A DNA stretch of 64,000 nt from Variovorax guangxiensis (GCF_003952165.1 NZ_RXFT01000004.1:419123-483122); one strand, 5' to 3'; positions 25,519-34,483 are shown, numbered from the stretch's first letter. Notes: a model not told the origin generated them from the sequence alone. Numbers and translations are program-made.

Positions 25519-26412
25519 ATGAGCCTCTTCGAAGCGCGCCTCTTCGCCGGCAATTTCCGCTCGCCGGAAGCCCATTCCTCACTGCTGGCTTCGTATGCCC
25601 GCGTGCTCGCGCGCTGGCCCGTGCCGCACGAGAGCCGCTACGTCGAGACGCGCTACGGCCGCACGCACCTGCTGGCCTGCGGGCCGGCCTATGCGCCGCC
25701 GGTGGTGCTGCTGCACGGCGGCGGCGGCAACGCCACCACCTGGGTCCACAACATCGCTCGGCTCGCGGGCTCGCTGCAGGTCTACGCGGTGGACATCATC
25801 GGCGACGCCGGCCGCAGCGAAGGGCGCCGTCCCGCGACGGAAGACGGCTACTGCAACTGGCTCGAAGACGTGCTGATCGCCATCGGCCGGCCCAAGGTGG
25901 GGCTGTGCGGCGCCTCCTTCGGCGCATGGCTCGCAGCGGCCTACGCGCGCCAGACCATGCGCCGCGTCGGCAAGCTGGCGCTGCTGGCGCCGCCGAACCT
26001 GGAGTCGGTGCGCATCGGCACGATGCTGCGCGCGGGCTTCGCCGCAGCCTTCCCGAGCGAGCGGCTGGTGCGCGCCTTCCGGGCGCTGGTGTCGTCTCCG
26101 AAGGCGCCCGAGCCGCCGCCCTGGGCCATGGACGACTGGCTCGTGCGCTGGCGCTGCCAGCGCCATCCGAGGCCACCCGGCCGCATGACAGATGCCGACC
26201 TGCGCGTGCTGCCCAGGAACACGCTGCTGATGCTCGGCGAGGACGAGGTGCTATTCGACCCGGTGCGCGCCCGCGCCCGTGTGAAGGCGCAGGCGCCGCA
26301 TGTGCGCGTCGAGTTGCTGCCCGACGCGGGCCACGCCATTGCCTTCGACCAGGCCGACAAGGTTGGCGATGCGCTGGTCGAGTTCTTCCTGCGCGACGGC
26401 TGGACGCTCTGA
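25519..26412 (+). CDS. Alpha/beta hydrolase
   Basis: A 297-residue alpha/beta hydrolase with nucleophile Ser in GASFGAW (about residue 135), acid Asp in LGEDEVLFDP and His in DAGHAIAF. The oxyanion segment is LLHGGGGNATTW. The form resembles carboxylesterases of the YvaM/BioH-like group. It is divergent from the two-component system, separated by 180 bases that probably carry both promoters. Substrate unknown. Confidence 0.85.
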   Translation: MSLFEARLFAGNFRSPEAHSSLLASYARVLARWPVPHESRYVETRYGRTHLLACGPAYAPPVVLLHGGGGNATTWVHNIARLAGSLQVYAVDIIGDAGRSEGRRPATEDGYCNWLEDVLIAIGRPKVGLCGASFGAWLAAAYARQTMRRVGKLALLAPPNLESVRIGTMLRAGFAAAFPSERLVRAFRALVSSPKAPEPPPWAMDDWLVRWRCQRHPRPPGRMTDADLRVLPRNTLLMLGEDEVLFDPVRARARVKAQAPHVRVELLPDAGHAIAFDQADKVGDALVEFFLRDGWTL

Positions 26413-26422
26413 CCGTGTGCGC

Positions 26423-27274
26423 TCAGCGCGCCGGCAGCGGCTCCAGGCCCGTCTTGGCGATGGTGGGCGCCGCTGCGGGCGAGTTGAGATAGCGGATGAG
26501 CTGCCGCGCCGCGTCGGGCTGCTTCGAGCCGGTGGCGACGCCGGCGGAGAACACCGTCACGCGCTGCACTTCGGCCGGCAGGGGGCCGATGTAGTCGATA
26601 CCGGCGATGGGCAGCAGCTCGCTGACCTGCTGCAGGCCGAGCGCCGCGTCGCCGCGGGCCACCACCGAACCGACGCGCTCGCTCAGGATGCGCTTGCTCT
26701 TGGGCTTGACCTGGTCCTCGATGCCCAGCTTCTTGAGCAGCTCGGTCTCGTAGTAGGTGCCGCTCGCGCTGGCCGAGTAGGCGATCGACGGCGCGGCGAT
26801 CAGCGTGCGCTTGAGCGCGTCGACCGTGCTGATGTCGGGCCTGGGCGCGCCCTTGCGCACCGCGAAGCCGATGGAAGAGCGCACCAGGTCGACCTGGCTG
26901 CCGGGCACCACCTTGCCCTGGGCCACCAGCGCGTCGAGCGCGGGGCGCGCGAGGATCACGACGTCTGCGGGCTCGTTGCGCGCCAAGCGGCTGGGAATGG
27001 AATCGTCGGCATTACCCATGGAGGCGCCGTAGGCCGTCTTGACGCTGCGGCCGCTGCTGCGCTCGAACTCGGGTCGCAGGTCGTTGTAGGCCGCGGTGAA
27101 GCCACCCGAGGTCATGACGTGGATGTCGGCGCCGGCGACGGGCTTGCTGGTGCTGCTGCTGTTGGTGCCGAGGCTGCCGCAGCCTGCGAGCGCGAAGGCC
27201 GCGATCAGCGGGAGGGCGGCGCGGCGGGTGATGGAAAGGGCAGGGCGGAAAGGGCCGAGAAAAGGTTTGGTCAC
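26423..27274 (-). CDS. ModA-like substrate-binding lipoprotein
   Basis: A 283-residue periplasmic binding protein with lipobox LAGC (Cys about residue 32) after a Tat-like/Arg-rich start. The mature region matches the molybdate/tungstate receptor fold used also by uncharacterised extracellular solute-binding proteins: GADIHVMTSGG, PADVVILARPALDAL, and VARGDAALGLQQVSELL. No modB or modC genes are present, and substitution of the usual oxyanion loops means the ligand may be organic. It is convergent with the hydrolase gene. Confidence 0.82.
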   Translation of the reverse strand: MTKPFLGPFRPALSITRRAALPLIAAFALAGCGSLGTNSSSTSKPVAGADIHVMTSGGFTAAYNDLRPEFERSSGRSVKTAYGASMGNADDSIPSRLARNEPADVVILARPALDALVAQGKVVPGSQVDLVRSSIGFAVRKGAPRPDISTVDALKRTLIAAPSIAYSASASGTYYETELLKKLGIEDQVKPKSKRILSERVGSVVARGDAALGLQQVSELLPIAGIDYIGPLPAEVQRVTVFSAGVATGSKQPDAARQLIRYLNSPAAAPTIAKTGLEPLPAR

Positions 27275-27355
27275 GATGTCTCCAAGGGGAAGTTGGCTGC
27301 AGAAGCCATCGTAGAAGCCGGACCTGTCATTCCGCCCTCAGCGGATTCGGGGTTA

Positions 27356-27562
27356 CTACCGAGGCGCGGCGGGCTCGTCTCCGGGCGCGCTGCCGCCCGG
27401 GTCGGCGGCCGGCAGCCGCCCGCGCCGGGCCAGCCCCTCGCGCAGCAGGAACTCGACCTGCGCGTTCGCGCTGCGCAGTTCCTGCGCGGCGAGGCGCTCG
27501 ATCTCGGCCCACAGGGCCGGATCGATGCGCAGGGGATAGGCTTTCTTGCCGGGACTGGCCAT
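27356..27562 (-). CDS. Ribbon-helix-helix (Arc-like) protein
   Basis: A 68-residue protein whose first 45 residues fit a ribbon-helix-helix fold: a basic strand (KKAYPLRIDPALWAEIER) followed by two helices (ERLAAQELRSANAQVEFLLREGL). The C-terminus is Gly/Ala/Pro-rich and disordered. It follows the SPFH gene by 39 bases on the same strand. Arc-like proteins bind short palindromes as dimers, and a perfect palindrome lies in front of the SPFH gene, so autoregulation is plausible. A toxin partner is not seen. Confidence 0.8.
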   Translation of the reverse strand: MASPGKKAYPLRIDPALWAEIERLAAQELRSANAQVEFLLREGLARRGRLPAADPGGSAPGDEPAAPR

Positions 27563-27601
27563 CGGGTGAATACGGATCGGAAGGCGCGTACGGTTCGCGC
27601 C

Positions 27602-28501
27602 TCAGGTGTAGAGCGTACCGGTGTTCACCACGGGCTGAGTCTCGCGGTCGGAGCACAGCACCACCAGCAGGTTCGACACCATCGATGCCTTGCGCTCGTC
27701 GTCGAGCACGACCAGGTTGCGCTCCGACAGGCCCCTGAGGGCAGCCTCGACCATGCCGACCGCACCGGCCACGATCTGGTGCCGAGCGCTCACGATGGCC
27801 ACCGCCTGCTGGCGGCGCAGCATCACCTGCGCGATTTCGGGGGCGTAGGCCAGGTGGGTGAGCTTGGCGTCGAGCACTTCGACGCCGGCGCTGGCGAAGC
27901 GGCGGTTCAGGTCGTCTCTGAGGGCGTCGGCCACCGTGTCGAGGCCGGCGCGCAGCGTGGTCTCGTCGCTCGGCAGGTCGTCGCCGCTGTCGTAGGCGTA
28001 GAGGGTGGCGAGGTGGCGGATGGCGGCTTCGGCCTGGATGGCGACGAACTTGTTGTAGTCGTCGATCTCGAACACGGCCTGCGCCGTGTCGTAGACCCGC
28101 CAGACCACCGCCGCGCCGATCTCCACCGGGTTGCCGCGCTTGTCGTTCACCTTCAGCGGCGGGGTGTTGAGGTTGCGCGCGCGCAGCGAGATCTTCTGGC
28201 CGCTTTGCAGCGGGTTGGTCCAGCGCAGGCCCTCAGAGCGGTCGGTGCCCTGGTACTCGCCGAAGAGCGTGAGGATGATGCCCTCGTTGGGCTGCAGCAT
28301 GTAGAGACCGGGAACCAGCACGAGGCCGACCACGATCAGCAGGATGCTCAGGGGCAGCGGCATCAGGCGCTGCACCATCGCCCAGACGCCGATGGCGATC
28401 AGCAGCAGCGCCACCGCGGACACGCCGTAGCCGTTGATCGACCGGTAGGGGCGCTCCATGCGGACCGGTCGCGGATTGATGTTGGGGGTCTTCTCTTGCA
28501 T
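27602..28501 (-). CDS. SPFH/slipin domain membrane protein
   Basis: A 299-residue stomatin/prohibitin-like protein. Two adjacent hydrophobic segments (about 27-75, e.g. [16 protein letters not shown] and [20 protein letters not shown]) anchor the N-terminus; the SPFH domain follows with [27 protein letters not shown] and a charged helical C-terminus containing [18 protein letters not shown]. Such proteins oligomerise in the cytoplasmic membrane and organise microdomains. A GGAGG ribosome site precedes the start. The RHH gene follows it. Confidence 0.9.
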   Translation of the reverse strand: MQEKTPNINPRPVRMERPYRSINGYGVSAVALLLIAIGVWAMVQRLMPLPLSILLIVVGLVLVPGLYMLQPNEGIILTLFGEYQGTDRSEGLRWTNPLQSGQKISLRARNLNTPPLKVNDKRGNPVEIGAAVVWRVYDTAQAVFEIDDYNKFVAIQAEAAIRHLATLYAYDSGDDLPSDETTLRAGLDTVADALRDDLNRRFASAGVEVLDAKLTHLAYAPEIAQVMLRRQQAVAIVSARHQIVAGAVGMVEAALRGLSERNLVVLDDERKASMVSNLLVVLCSDRETQPVVNTGTLYT

Positions 28502-28515
28502 CGCTGCCTCCGTTG

Positions 28516-28531
28516 AAAGTGATATCACTTT
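28516..28531. promoter_or_regulatory. 16-bp perfect palindrome, candidate operator
   Basis: AAAGTGATATCACTTT is a perfect palindrome 15 bases upstream of the SPFH start and 25 bases upstream of the divergent gene at 28556, flanked by AT-rich sequence that could hold a promoter (TTTAATAT). It is a strong candidate operator, possibly for the Arc-like protein at 27356. Confidence 0.7.
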
Positions 28532-28555
28532 AATATCTTTTTGAGGCCAGTCAAG

Positions 28556-29098
28556 ATGTTTTCGATGTCCCGGCGAATGCTCCGGATTTCCGCTGCCGCC
28601 GCGCTGGCTGCGAGCCTGTTCGGCGCCGAGCCGGCCGGTGCCACCTCGTGCGCCGGCCGCGCCTCTTTCCTCGATTCGGTGGCGGCTGCGCGCGGCGAGC
28701 CACGCGCCCGCGTGCTTCGCGTACGCGTCGTGCCCTTCGACTTGGGCGTGCCCGACTACACGCCGCCTCCGCTCTCCTTCATGTTCGAGCCGGTCGAGTT
28801 CCTCGACGGCAGGCCAGCCGGCAAGGCCGCAGGCCGCTTCATGGGCAACGGCGTGCTGCACTTCATGCTCAACGCGGCGCCGCCAGGCCGCGAGGAGCCG
28901 TTGCCGCAGGGCTCCGAATGGATCGTGCTGGCACGGGATGACGGCGAGGGCGCGCTGGGTATCGGCCCGTGCGGCTCGATCCTCGAAGTCCGAGGCGACA
29001 CGGTGCATGGCTTCATCCGCGGCGCTCCGACCAGCATCGACACCACGCAGGCCATGCCGCTGCGCGAGTTCCGGCGCTCGCTGCGGGCTACAAGGTAG
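28556..29098 (+). CDS. Secreted protein of unknown function
   Basis: A 180-residue protein with an N-terminal signal peptide (basic SRRMLR, core ISAAAALAASLF, cleavage near AGA-TSC). The mature part contains two cysteines early and near residue 140 (GPCG) that may pair, and a stretch from about 60 to 130 with mixed beta-like character. No family is recognised. Start options in the same frame are 28541 (TTG), 28556 and 28565; 28556 has a GAGG ribosome site. It is divergent from the SPFH gene and shares its control region. Confidence 0.7.
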   Translation: MFSMSRRMLRISAAAALAASLFGAEPAGATSCAGRASFLDSVAAARGEPRARVLRVRVVPFDLGVPDYTPPPLSFMFEPVEFLDGRPAGKAAGRFMGNGVLHFMLNAAPPGREEPLPQGSEWIVLARDDGEGALGIGPCGSILEVRGDTVHGFIRGAPTSIDTTQAMPLREFRRSLRATR

Positions 29099-29113
29099 AG
29101 CAGGCGCGCCCGG

Positions 29114-29908
29114 TCAGTCGACCAGGTCGAAGCAGCAGCCCGCGTAGTAGGGCTTGTCGCCACCCTCGACGAAAGGCACCTCGATGGGCTTGCCCTCGTT
29201 GCGCCACACGTCGCGCTTGCGGTAGCCGGAGCGCGAGAGGTCGGCCAGCAGCTCGTTGTGGTGCTGGATGCGGTAAGGGCACACCGCGATGCCGATGCTG
29301 TTGAGCGTGTAGATCGTGCGCTCGGGATGCACGGCGGTGGTGTTCATCACGATGCGCTTGGGCTTCACCGCAAGCTCCGAGAGGATCGTGTCCATGCGCA
29401 CCGGCAGGTACTGCAGGCTGCCCGATACGTACAGCACATCGCAGCCGCTGGCGTCGTGGTAGTCGGTGGTGAAGCCGAGCTGCTGCGTGGCCTCGCGCTT
29501 GATGGCCATCGCGCGGCCGCTCTCGACCACGCCTGGCACGTCGCACACCGTCCAGCGCAGCGTGGAGGGATAGCTCAGCACGCGCCGGAAGGCGTAGTAC
29601 TTGATGCCGACGTGCCCGCCCAGGTCGAACACGCGCGTGAGGCCCGCGTCGATGGAGCGGCCCAGCCAGAACAGCCCGGGGTAGTCGTAGAAGTAGATCT
29701 GCGGGCTGTAGAGCTCGCCCGCGTCGGCGTTGGCATAGCCCACGGCCTTGGAAGAGGGCGCGCCGGCCTCGGCCGCCGCGAAGCTCTCGAACGAGCCCAT
29801 GAACAGGTTCTCGTCCGTGTTGTTCAGGAACTTGCGCTTGTACGCACTCTCGCGGGCAGGAAATTGCAGAAGGCTGTTGAGCATCTCGTTCTCCGTTGGC
29901 ATCCCCAT
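29114..29908 (-). CDS. TIGR04325-type putative methyltransferase
   Basis: A 264-residue protein with a class I SAM-dependent methyltransferase core: VFDLGGHVGIKYYAF forms the SAM-binding loop (about residues 92-106), followed by WTVCDVP as the second strand and CDVLYVSGSLQYL as the fourth. The N-terminal 60 residues (with SFESFAAA) match the TIGR04325 (LIC12133) family, often found with polysaccharide or lipopolysaccharide genes. No such genes are nearby. The acceptor is unknown. It sits alone, convergent with the secreted protein gene. Confidence 0.8.
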   Translation of the reverse strand: MGMPTENEMLNSLLQFPARESAYKRKFLNNTDENLFMGSFESFAAAEAGAPSSKAVGYANADAGELYSPQIYFYDYPGLFWLGRSIDAGLTRVFDLGGHVGIKYYAFRRVLSYPSTLRWTVCDVPGVVESGRAMAIKREATQQLGFTTDYHDASGCDVLYVSGSLQYLPVRMDTILSELAVKPKRIVMNTTAVHPERTIYTLNSIGIAVCPYRIQHHNELLADLSRSGYRKRDVWRNEGKPIEVPFVEGGDKPYYAGCCFDLVD

Positions 29909-29974
29909 TCTGGGCGCAACAGGAGCGGCGCAGGGGTATAGCCCAGTGCGGTTGGGGCAGTTACCCCATGGGGG

Positions 29975-30871
29975 TTACATACCGCTCGCCAGCGCTGCCG
30001 CCGCAGCCCGCGTCTCCACCCCCAGCTTCTCGAAGATGTGCTCCAGGTGCTTGTTCACCGTGCGCGGGCTGGTGCCCAGGATCTCGCCGATGTCGCGGTT
30101 GGTCTTGCCCTTGGCGAGCCATGAAAGCACCTCGGTCTCGCGCGGGGTGAGGGCCGCGTCCGCCAGCCGCGCGGCCGGGCCTTCGCGCTGCACGGCGAAG
30201 AGCAGCATCGTCTCGCCCAGCGCTGCCGCGCCGAGGTTGCGCACCGACAGCCGCATGCCCGTGGACGTGCCGACCGAGATGACCGCACCCGGCGCCAGCG
30301 CCGCCTCCAGCGAGCCCGGCAGAAGGCCAGGCGCTGGCGGAACTTCCAGCGCGTGCAGCCACAGCGCGGCCTGCGGCGAGCGCCACGCGATGCGCCCGCG
30401 CGTGTCGACGAAGACCACGCCCATGCCCGCCACGTCCACCGCGTCGCGCGCCATGCGGGTGATGCGCGCGTTGCGCGCGTGCGTGTGCAGCCGCGCCAGC
30501 ACTTCCTGCGCGCGGATCGGCTTCACCACATAGTCGACGCCGCCGCACTCGAAGCCTTCGACCACGTGCGAGGTTTCCGAAAGGCCAGTCATGAACAGCA
30601 CCGGGATGTGCGCGAGCGCCGGGTTGGCCTTGATGCGCCTGCAGGTCTCGAAGCCGGAGAGCCCGGGCATCAGGCCGTCGAGCAGGATCGCGTCTGGCAC
30701 CACCAGTTCGAGCCGCTGCAGCGCGGCCTCGCCATCGGGTGCCACCAGCACGGTGTAGCCGCTGGCCTCCAGCGTGTCGCACAGCATGCCCAGGCTGCTG
30801 GGGGCGTCGTCCACCACCAGCACCACGGGGCGTTCGGCCGAAGGCGATTCAGGGAGCGAGGGTGTCTGCAT
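29975..30871 (-). CDS. LuxR-type response regulator of the NCS1-kinase system
   Basis: A 298-residue regulator: receiver domain (15-130) with DD at 21-22, phospho-acceptor Asp65 in AILLDGLMPG and Lys117 in VVKPIR; a central PAS-like segment (140-235, GVVFVDTRGRIAWRS); and a C-terminal LuxR HTH (241-295) with LTPRETEVLSWLAKGKTNRDI split across the first two helices. Its start lies inside the end of the sensor kinase gene (23-base overlap), so the two are coupled. It is the likely DNA-binding output for the divergent urt/fmd operon. A PAS-like segment between receiver and HTH is unusual and could bind a second signal. Confidence 0.9.
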   Translation of the reverse strand: MQTPSLPESPSAERPVVLVVDDAPSSLGMLCDTLEASGYTVLVAPDGEAALQRLELVVPDAILLDGLMPGLSGFETCRRIKANPALAHIPVLFMTGLSETSHVVEGFECGGVDYVVKPIRAQEVLARLHTHARNARITRMARDAVDVAGMGVVFVDTRGRIAWRSPQAALWLHALEVPPAPGLLPGSLEAALAPGAVISVGTSTGMRLSVRNLGAAALGETMLLFAVQREGPAARLADAALTPRETEVLSWLAKGKTNRDIGEILGTSPRTVNKHLEHIFEKLGVETRAAAAALASGM

Positions 30872-33800
30872 CTTCTGCCAGTGCGTTGCGGAGTTTGTCG
30901 AGTTCGAAGCGCGCGACCATGCCGCGCAGCCAGGTGCATGTGGCGGCCGCCGCGGGCGAGGCGGCGGCCAGCCGGTCGAGCGCGGTGTGCAGGCCGCGCA
31001 CGTGGCCCATCTGGGCGAGGCGCATGAGCTCTGCGCGGTCGTCTTCCGGAAGATCGAGCTGCCGGGGGCGAGGGGGCAGGGCTTCGAGGTCGTCGAGCGC
31101 GACCGGCAATGCATCGCCGGCCGCCAGCCATTCGAGGCCCAGGTGGCGCTCCAGCGTGGCGATGAGCTCCGACTCGATCACCGGCTTGCCCACGAAGGCC
31201 TGGCAGCCCGCCGCGCGCAGCCGCTCGGCCTGGTTCTCGAACATGTTGGCCGAGACGATGATGATCGGGATCTCGCCGAAGCCCGATGCGCGCACCGAGG
31301 CGGCGGTCTGCCAGCCGTCCATGTCGTCCATCGTCAGGTCGAGCAGGATGGCCGAGGGCAGCTCCTCGCGCAGGCTGTCGAGGCACTCGGTGCCGCTCGC
31401 GGCCTCGCGCACCTCGAAGCCCAGTGGCGCGAGCATGCCGGCGAGCATCTGGCGCTGCACCGGCTGGTCGTCCACCACCAGCAGCGTGCGGCGCTCGCCG
31501 ATGTAGCCCGACACGGGCTGGCGCATGGCGCCCGCCTTGCCGGCCTGCGGACCGGGGTCGGCCACCTCGCGCAGGTACACGCGCACGCTGAAGGTGCTGC
31601 CCTGCGACGAGGTCGATGCCAGCTTGAGCTCGCCGCCCATCAGCGAGGTGAGCAGGCCGGTGATGGTCAGGCCCAGCCCGGTACCCGGCTCGCCCCGGCG
31701 GCGGCCGGCGGCGCCGCGCTCGAAGGGCAGGAAGATGCGCTGGTGATCCTGCGGCGCAACGCCGATGCCGGTGTCGGCCACGTCGAAGCGCAGCACCTCG
31801 CGCCGCGCGTCCACGTGCAGCGTGACGGTGCCGCTGTCGGTGAAGCGCACCGCGTTCGTCAGCAGGTTGATGAGGATCTGCCGCAGCCACTTCGCATCCG
31901 CATGCACCCACGGCGGCAGCCGGCCCGCGTGCGTGTAGACGAAGGCCAGGCCCTTGTTCTCGGCCTGCGGGCGCACCATGTGCACCAGCTGGTCGAGGAA
32001 TGCCGGCAGCGCCAGCGGCGCGGGCTCCAGCTGCAGCCGGCCGGCCTCGATGCGCGCCAGGTCGAGCAGGCCGTCGATCAGGCCCAGCATGTGCTCGCCG
32101 CTGCGGTGGATGGTCTGCACCGCCTCGCGCGGCGGCTTCACCGAGTCGCCCTTCAGCAGGATCTGCGAGTAGCCCAGGATGCTGTTGAGCGGCGTGCGCA
32201 GCTCGTGCGTCATGCCGGCCACGTAGCGGGTCTTGGCCTGGTTGGCGGCCTCGGCGGCTTCCTTGGCCGCCTGCAAGGCGGCGTCGGTGCGGCGGTGCGC
32301 CTCGATCTCGAGTGCCAGCAGGTTGTTGTGGCGGTTCGATTCCTCCTGCGCCATCTGCCGGCTCTCGCTGCCCAGCACCACCCACCATGCGGCCACCGCG
32401 GCCACCACGGAAAGCAGCGCGAACACCTTCAGGAAGGCCGTGGCCATGACCGGGTCGCTGGTGCCCGCCAGCGCCTCCTGTGCGTACACCACGCCCACCA
32501 CGGTGGCCAAAAGCGCGACGAGCGACGTGGCCACCAGCAGGTAGTGCGCCACGCGGAAGTTCAGGCGTGCCGAGAGCGCTGGCGGCAGCAGCGCCTGCAG
32601 CCAGCCGCTCATCTGCTCGGCCGCTCGCGAGTTTGTCTTGCAGCGGTCGTGGCAGCGCGATTCGAGCGTGCAGCACAGCGAGCAGATCGGCGCGCTGTAG
32701 GCAGGGCAGTGGGCCATGTCCTCCGACTCGAAGCTGTTGTCGCACACCGAGCACTTCACGGCCTGGCCCGGCGTCCAGCGTTCGATGTCGTTGCGCGCGA
32801 GGTAGTAGCGCCCGCGCGTGCGCCAGGCCAGCAGCGGCGACAGCGCCATGGCGGTGGCCAGCGCGATGAAGGGCGAAAAAGCCTTCGCCCATTGCCCCAG
32901 CGTGCCGGAGTAGGCCAGCATGGCCAGCGCCGCCGCCGCCAGCATCGACACCAGTCCCACCGGGTTGATGTCGTACAGGTGCGCGCGCTTGAACTCGATG
33001 GTGCGCGGGCTCCAGCCCAGCGGCTTGTTGATGACCAGGTCGGCCACCAGCGCGCCGACCCAGGCGATGGCGATGTTGCTGTAGAAGCCCAGCACGTGCT
33101 CCAGCGCCGCGAACACGCCCAGCGCCATCAGCAGGATCGCGATGGCCACGTTGAATACCAGCCACACCACGCGCCCCGGGTGGCTGTGCGTGAGCCGCGC
33201 GAAGAAGTTCGACCATGCCAGCGAACCCGCATAGGCGTTCGTCAGGTTGATCTTCATCTGCGACACCAGCACGAACAGCACCGTAATGCCCAGCACCCAG
33301 GCCGGGTCGCGCAGCACGTAGGAGAAGCCCGTGAGGTACATCTGCGTGGGCTCGATCGCGTGGTTGGCCGGTATCTCGTGCTGCAGCGCCAGGAACGCGA
33401 GGAAGGCGCCGCCCATCATCTTCAGCATGCCCGGCACGATCCAGCCCGGGCCCGAGACCAGCACCGCCGTCCACCAGCGCACGCGGTTGGCGGCGGTCTT
33501 CTCGGGCAGGAAGCGCAGGTAGTCGACCTGCTCGCCGATCTGCACCACCAGCGAGAAGGCCACCGTGGCGGCGGCGCCGAACATCAGCGGGTCGAAGCCG
33601 CTGCTGTCGGAGGTGCGGCCCACCAGCCCGGTGAAATCGGCGTACAGCTCCGGCTTCTTCACCAGCACCGCGACAAAGGGACAGACGAACAGCACGATCC
33701 AGATCGGCTGCGTCCAAAGCTGCAGCCCCGAGATGAGCGTGATGCCTCGCGCCACCAGCGGAATGATGACGATGGACGACACCATGTACAGCAGCCACAG

Positions 33801-34250
33801 CGGCCAGTCCAGGTACATCTGCAGCGCCAGCGCGAGGATGGCAGCCTCCAGCGCGAAGAAGATGAAGGTGAAGCTCGCGTAGATCAGCGAGGTGAGCGTG
33901 GAGCCCAGGTAGCCGAAGCCGGCGCCGCGCGTGAGCAGGTCCATGTCCACGCCGTGGCGCGCGGCGTAGTACGAGATCGGCAGGCCGGTGAGGAAGGTGA
34001 TGAGCCCGACCACGAGGATGGCCCACAGCGCGTTCGAGAAGCCGTAGCTCAGCGCGATCGCGCCGCCGATGGCCTCCAGCGCCAGGAAGGAGGTGGCGCC
34101 GAAGGCCGCGTTGGCCACGCGGAATTCCGACCACTTGCGGAAGCTGCGCGGCGTGTAGCGCAGCGCGTAGTCCTCCAGCGTCTCGTTCGCCACCCAGGCG
34201 TTGTAGTCGCGGCGGATGCGGAAGATCTTCTGTCCGGAGACGGATTGCAT
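30849..34250 (-). CDS. NCS1 transporter-hybrid histidine kinase fusion
   Basis: An 1133-residue protein with this order: NCS1 (nucleobase:cation symporter-1) domain of about twelve membrane segments (40-478), a cysteine cluster (500-538; Cys500, 503, 515, 523, 526, 527, 533 and 537), two more membrane helices (567-625), a coiled-coil-like helix (630-675), HisKA with His682 in THELRTP, HATPase with DNA-N box LLTNAVRFT and GTGLGL (856-861), and a receiver domain (920-1035) with Asp971 and Lys1022. A helical tail (1065-1133) follows. Transporter motifs such as KINLTNAYAGSLAWSNFF (333-350) are well kept, so it may transport as well as sense. It is comparable in concept to the SLC5-kinase CbrA but uses a different transporter family. 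It is divergent from the amide/urea uptake operon. The start at 34250 is where transporter homology begins. Confidence 0.9.
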   Translation of the reverse strand: MQSVSGQKIFRIRRDYNAWVANETLEDYALRYTPRSFRKWSEFRVANAAFGATSFLALEAIGGAIALSYGFSNALWAILVVGLITFLTGLPISYYAARHGVDMDLLTRGAGFGYLGSTLTSLIYASFTFIFFALEAAILALALQMYLDWPLWLLYMVSSIVIIPLVARGITLISGLQLWTQPIWIVLFVCPFVAVLVKKPELYADFTGLVGRTSDSSGFDPLMFGAAATVAFSLVVQIGEQVDYLRFLPEKTAANRVRWWTAVLVSGPGWIVPGMLKMMGGAFLAFLALQHEIPANHAIEPTQMYLTGFSYVLRDPAWVLGITVLFVLVSQMKINLTNAYAGSLAWSNFFARLTHSHPGRVVWLVFNVAIAILLMALGVFAALEHVLGFYSNIAIAWVGALVADLVINKPLGWSPRTIEFKRAHLYDINPVGLVSMLAAAALAMLAYSGTLGQWAKAFSPFIALATAMALSPLLAWRTRGRYYLARNDIERWTPGQAVKCSVCDNSFESEDMAHCPAYSAPICSLCCTLESRCHDRCKTNSRAAEQMSGWLQALLPPALSARLNFRVAHYLLVATSLVALLATVVGVVYAQEALAGTSDPVMATAFLKVFALLSVVAAVAAWWVVLGSESRQMAQEESNRHNNLLALEIEAHRRTDAALQAAKEAAEAANQAKTRYVAGMTHELRTPLNSILGYSQILLKGDSVKPPREAVQTIHRSGEHMLGLIDGLLDLARIEAGRLQLEPAPLALPAFLDQLVHMVRPQAENKGLAFVYTHAGRLPPWVHADAKWLRQILINLLTNAVRFTDSGTVTLHVDARREVLRFDVADTGIGVAPQDHQRIFLPFERGAAGRRRGEPGTGLGLTITGLLTSLMGGELKLASTSSQGSTFSVRVYLREVADPGPQAGKAGAMRQPVSGYIGERRTLLVVDDQPVQRQMLAGMLAPLGFEVREAASGTECLDSLREELPSAILLDLTMDDMDGWQTAASVRASGFGEIPIIIVSANMFENQAERLRAAGCQAFVGKPVIESELIATLERHLGLEWLAAGDALPVALDDLEALPPRPRQLDLPEDDRAELMRLAQMGHVRGLHTALDRLAAASPAAAATCTWLRGMVARFELDKLRNALAEDADTLAP

Positions 34251-34483
34251 GGCGGGTTCTCGCGGCGGCGGCAGTGGCATGGCGCGGGTACAGCAAGAAG
34301 CGCTCCCTGCGGTTTCTGGCTCGCGAGTCTGCAGGCACGGCGCACTCCGGCCGCTACGTTGAATGACGTATTCGCGCATACGCCAGTGATTTCTAAAGTT
34401 CCAGCCATGGTGCTCGGGGCACCGTCCGATGCACTTCGATGGTGCGCGGCCCTCCTTTCCAACAACCTGCCTGGAGTTTCCTG
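34251..34483. promoter_or_regulatory. Divergent control region of the NCS1-kinase gene and urt/fmd operon
   Basis: This 233-base gap holds both promoters. A perfect inverted repeat CGTAT-N6-ATACG lies at 34367-34382, about 100 bases before urtA, and is a candidate binding site for the LuxR-type regulator. The following 20 bases (GATTTCTAAAG) are AT-rich and could hold the -10 region of the urt operon. The assignment is by position and symmetry only. Confidence 0.55.

Noticed and set aside
29960..29978. CCCCATGGGG palindrome with flanking GTTAC at the end of the LuxR-type gene
   Set aside because: Interesting symmetry, but it overlaps the stop codon, has no T run and could not be linked to a promoter.
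30849..34250. The transporter-kinase fusion as two separate genes or an assembly artefact
   Set aside because: The frame is continuous with even codon use, and the cysteine linker and extra helices connect the parts without stop or start-like breaks.
34417..34433. A sigma-54 promoter (GGGCAC ... TGCA) before urtA
   Set aside because: The GG to GC spacing is one base too long and the -12 element lacks the normal TTGC.
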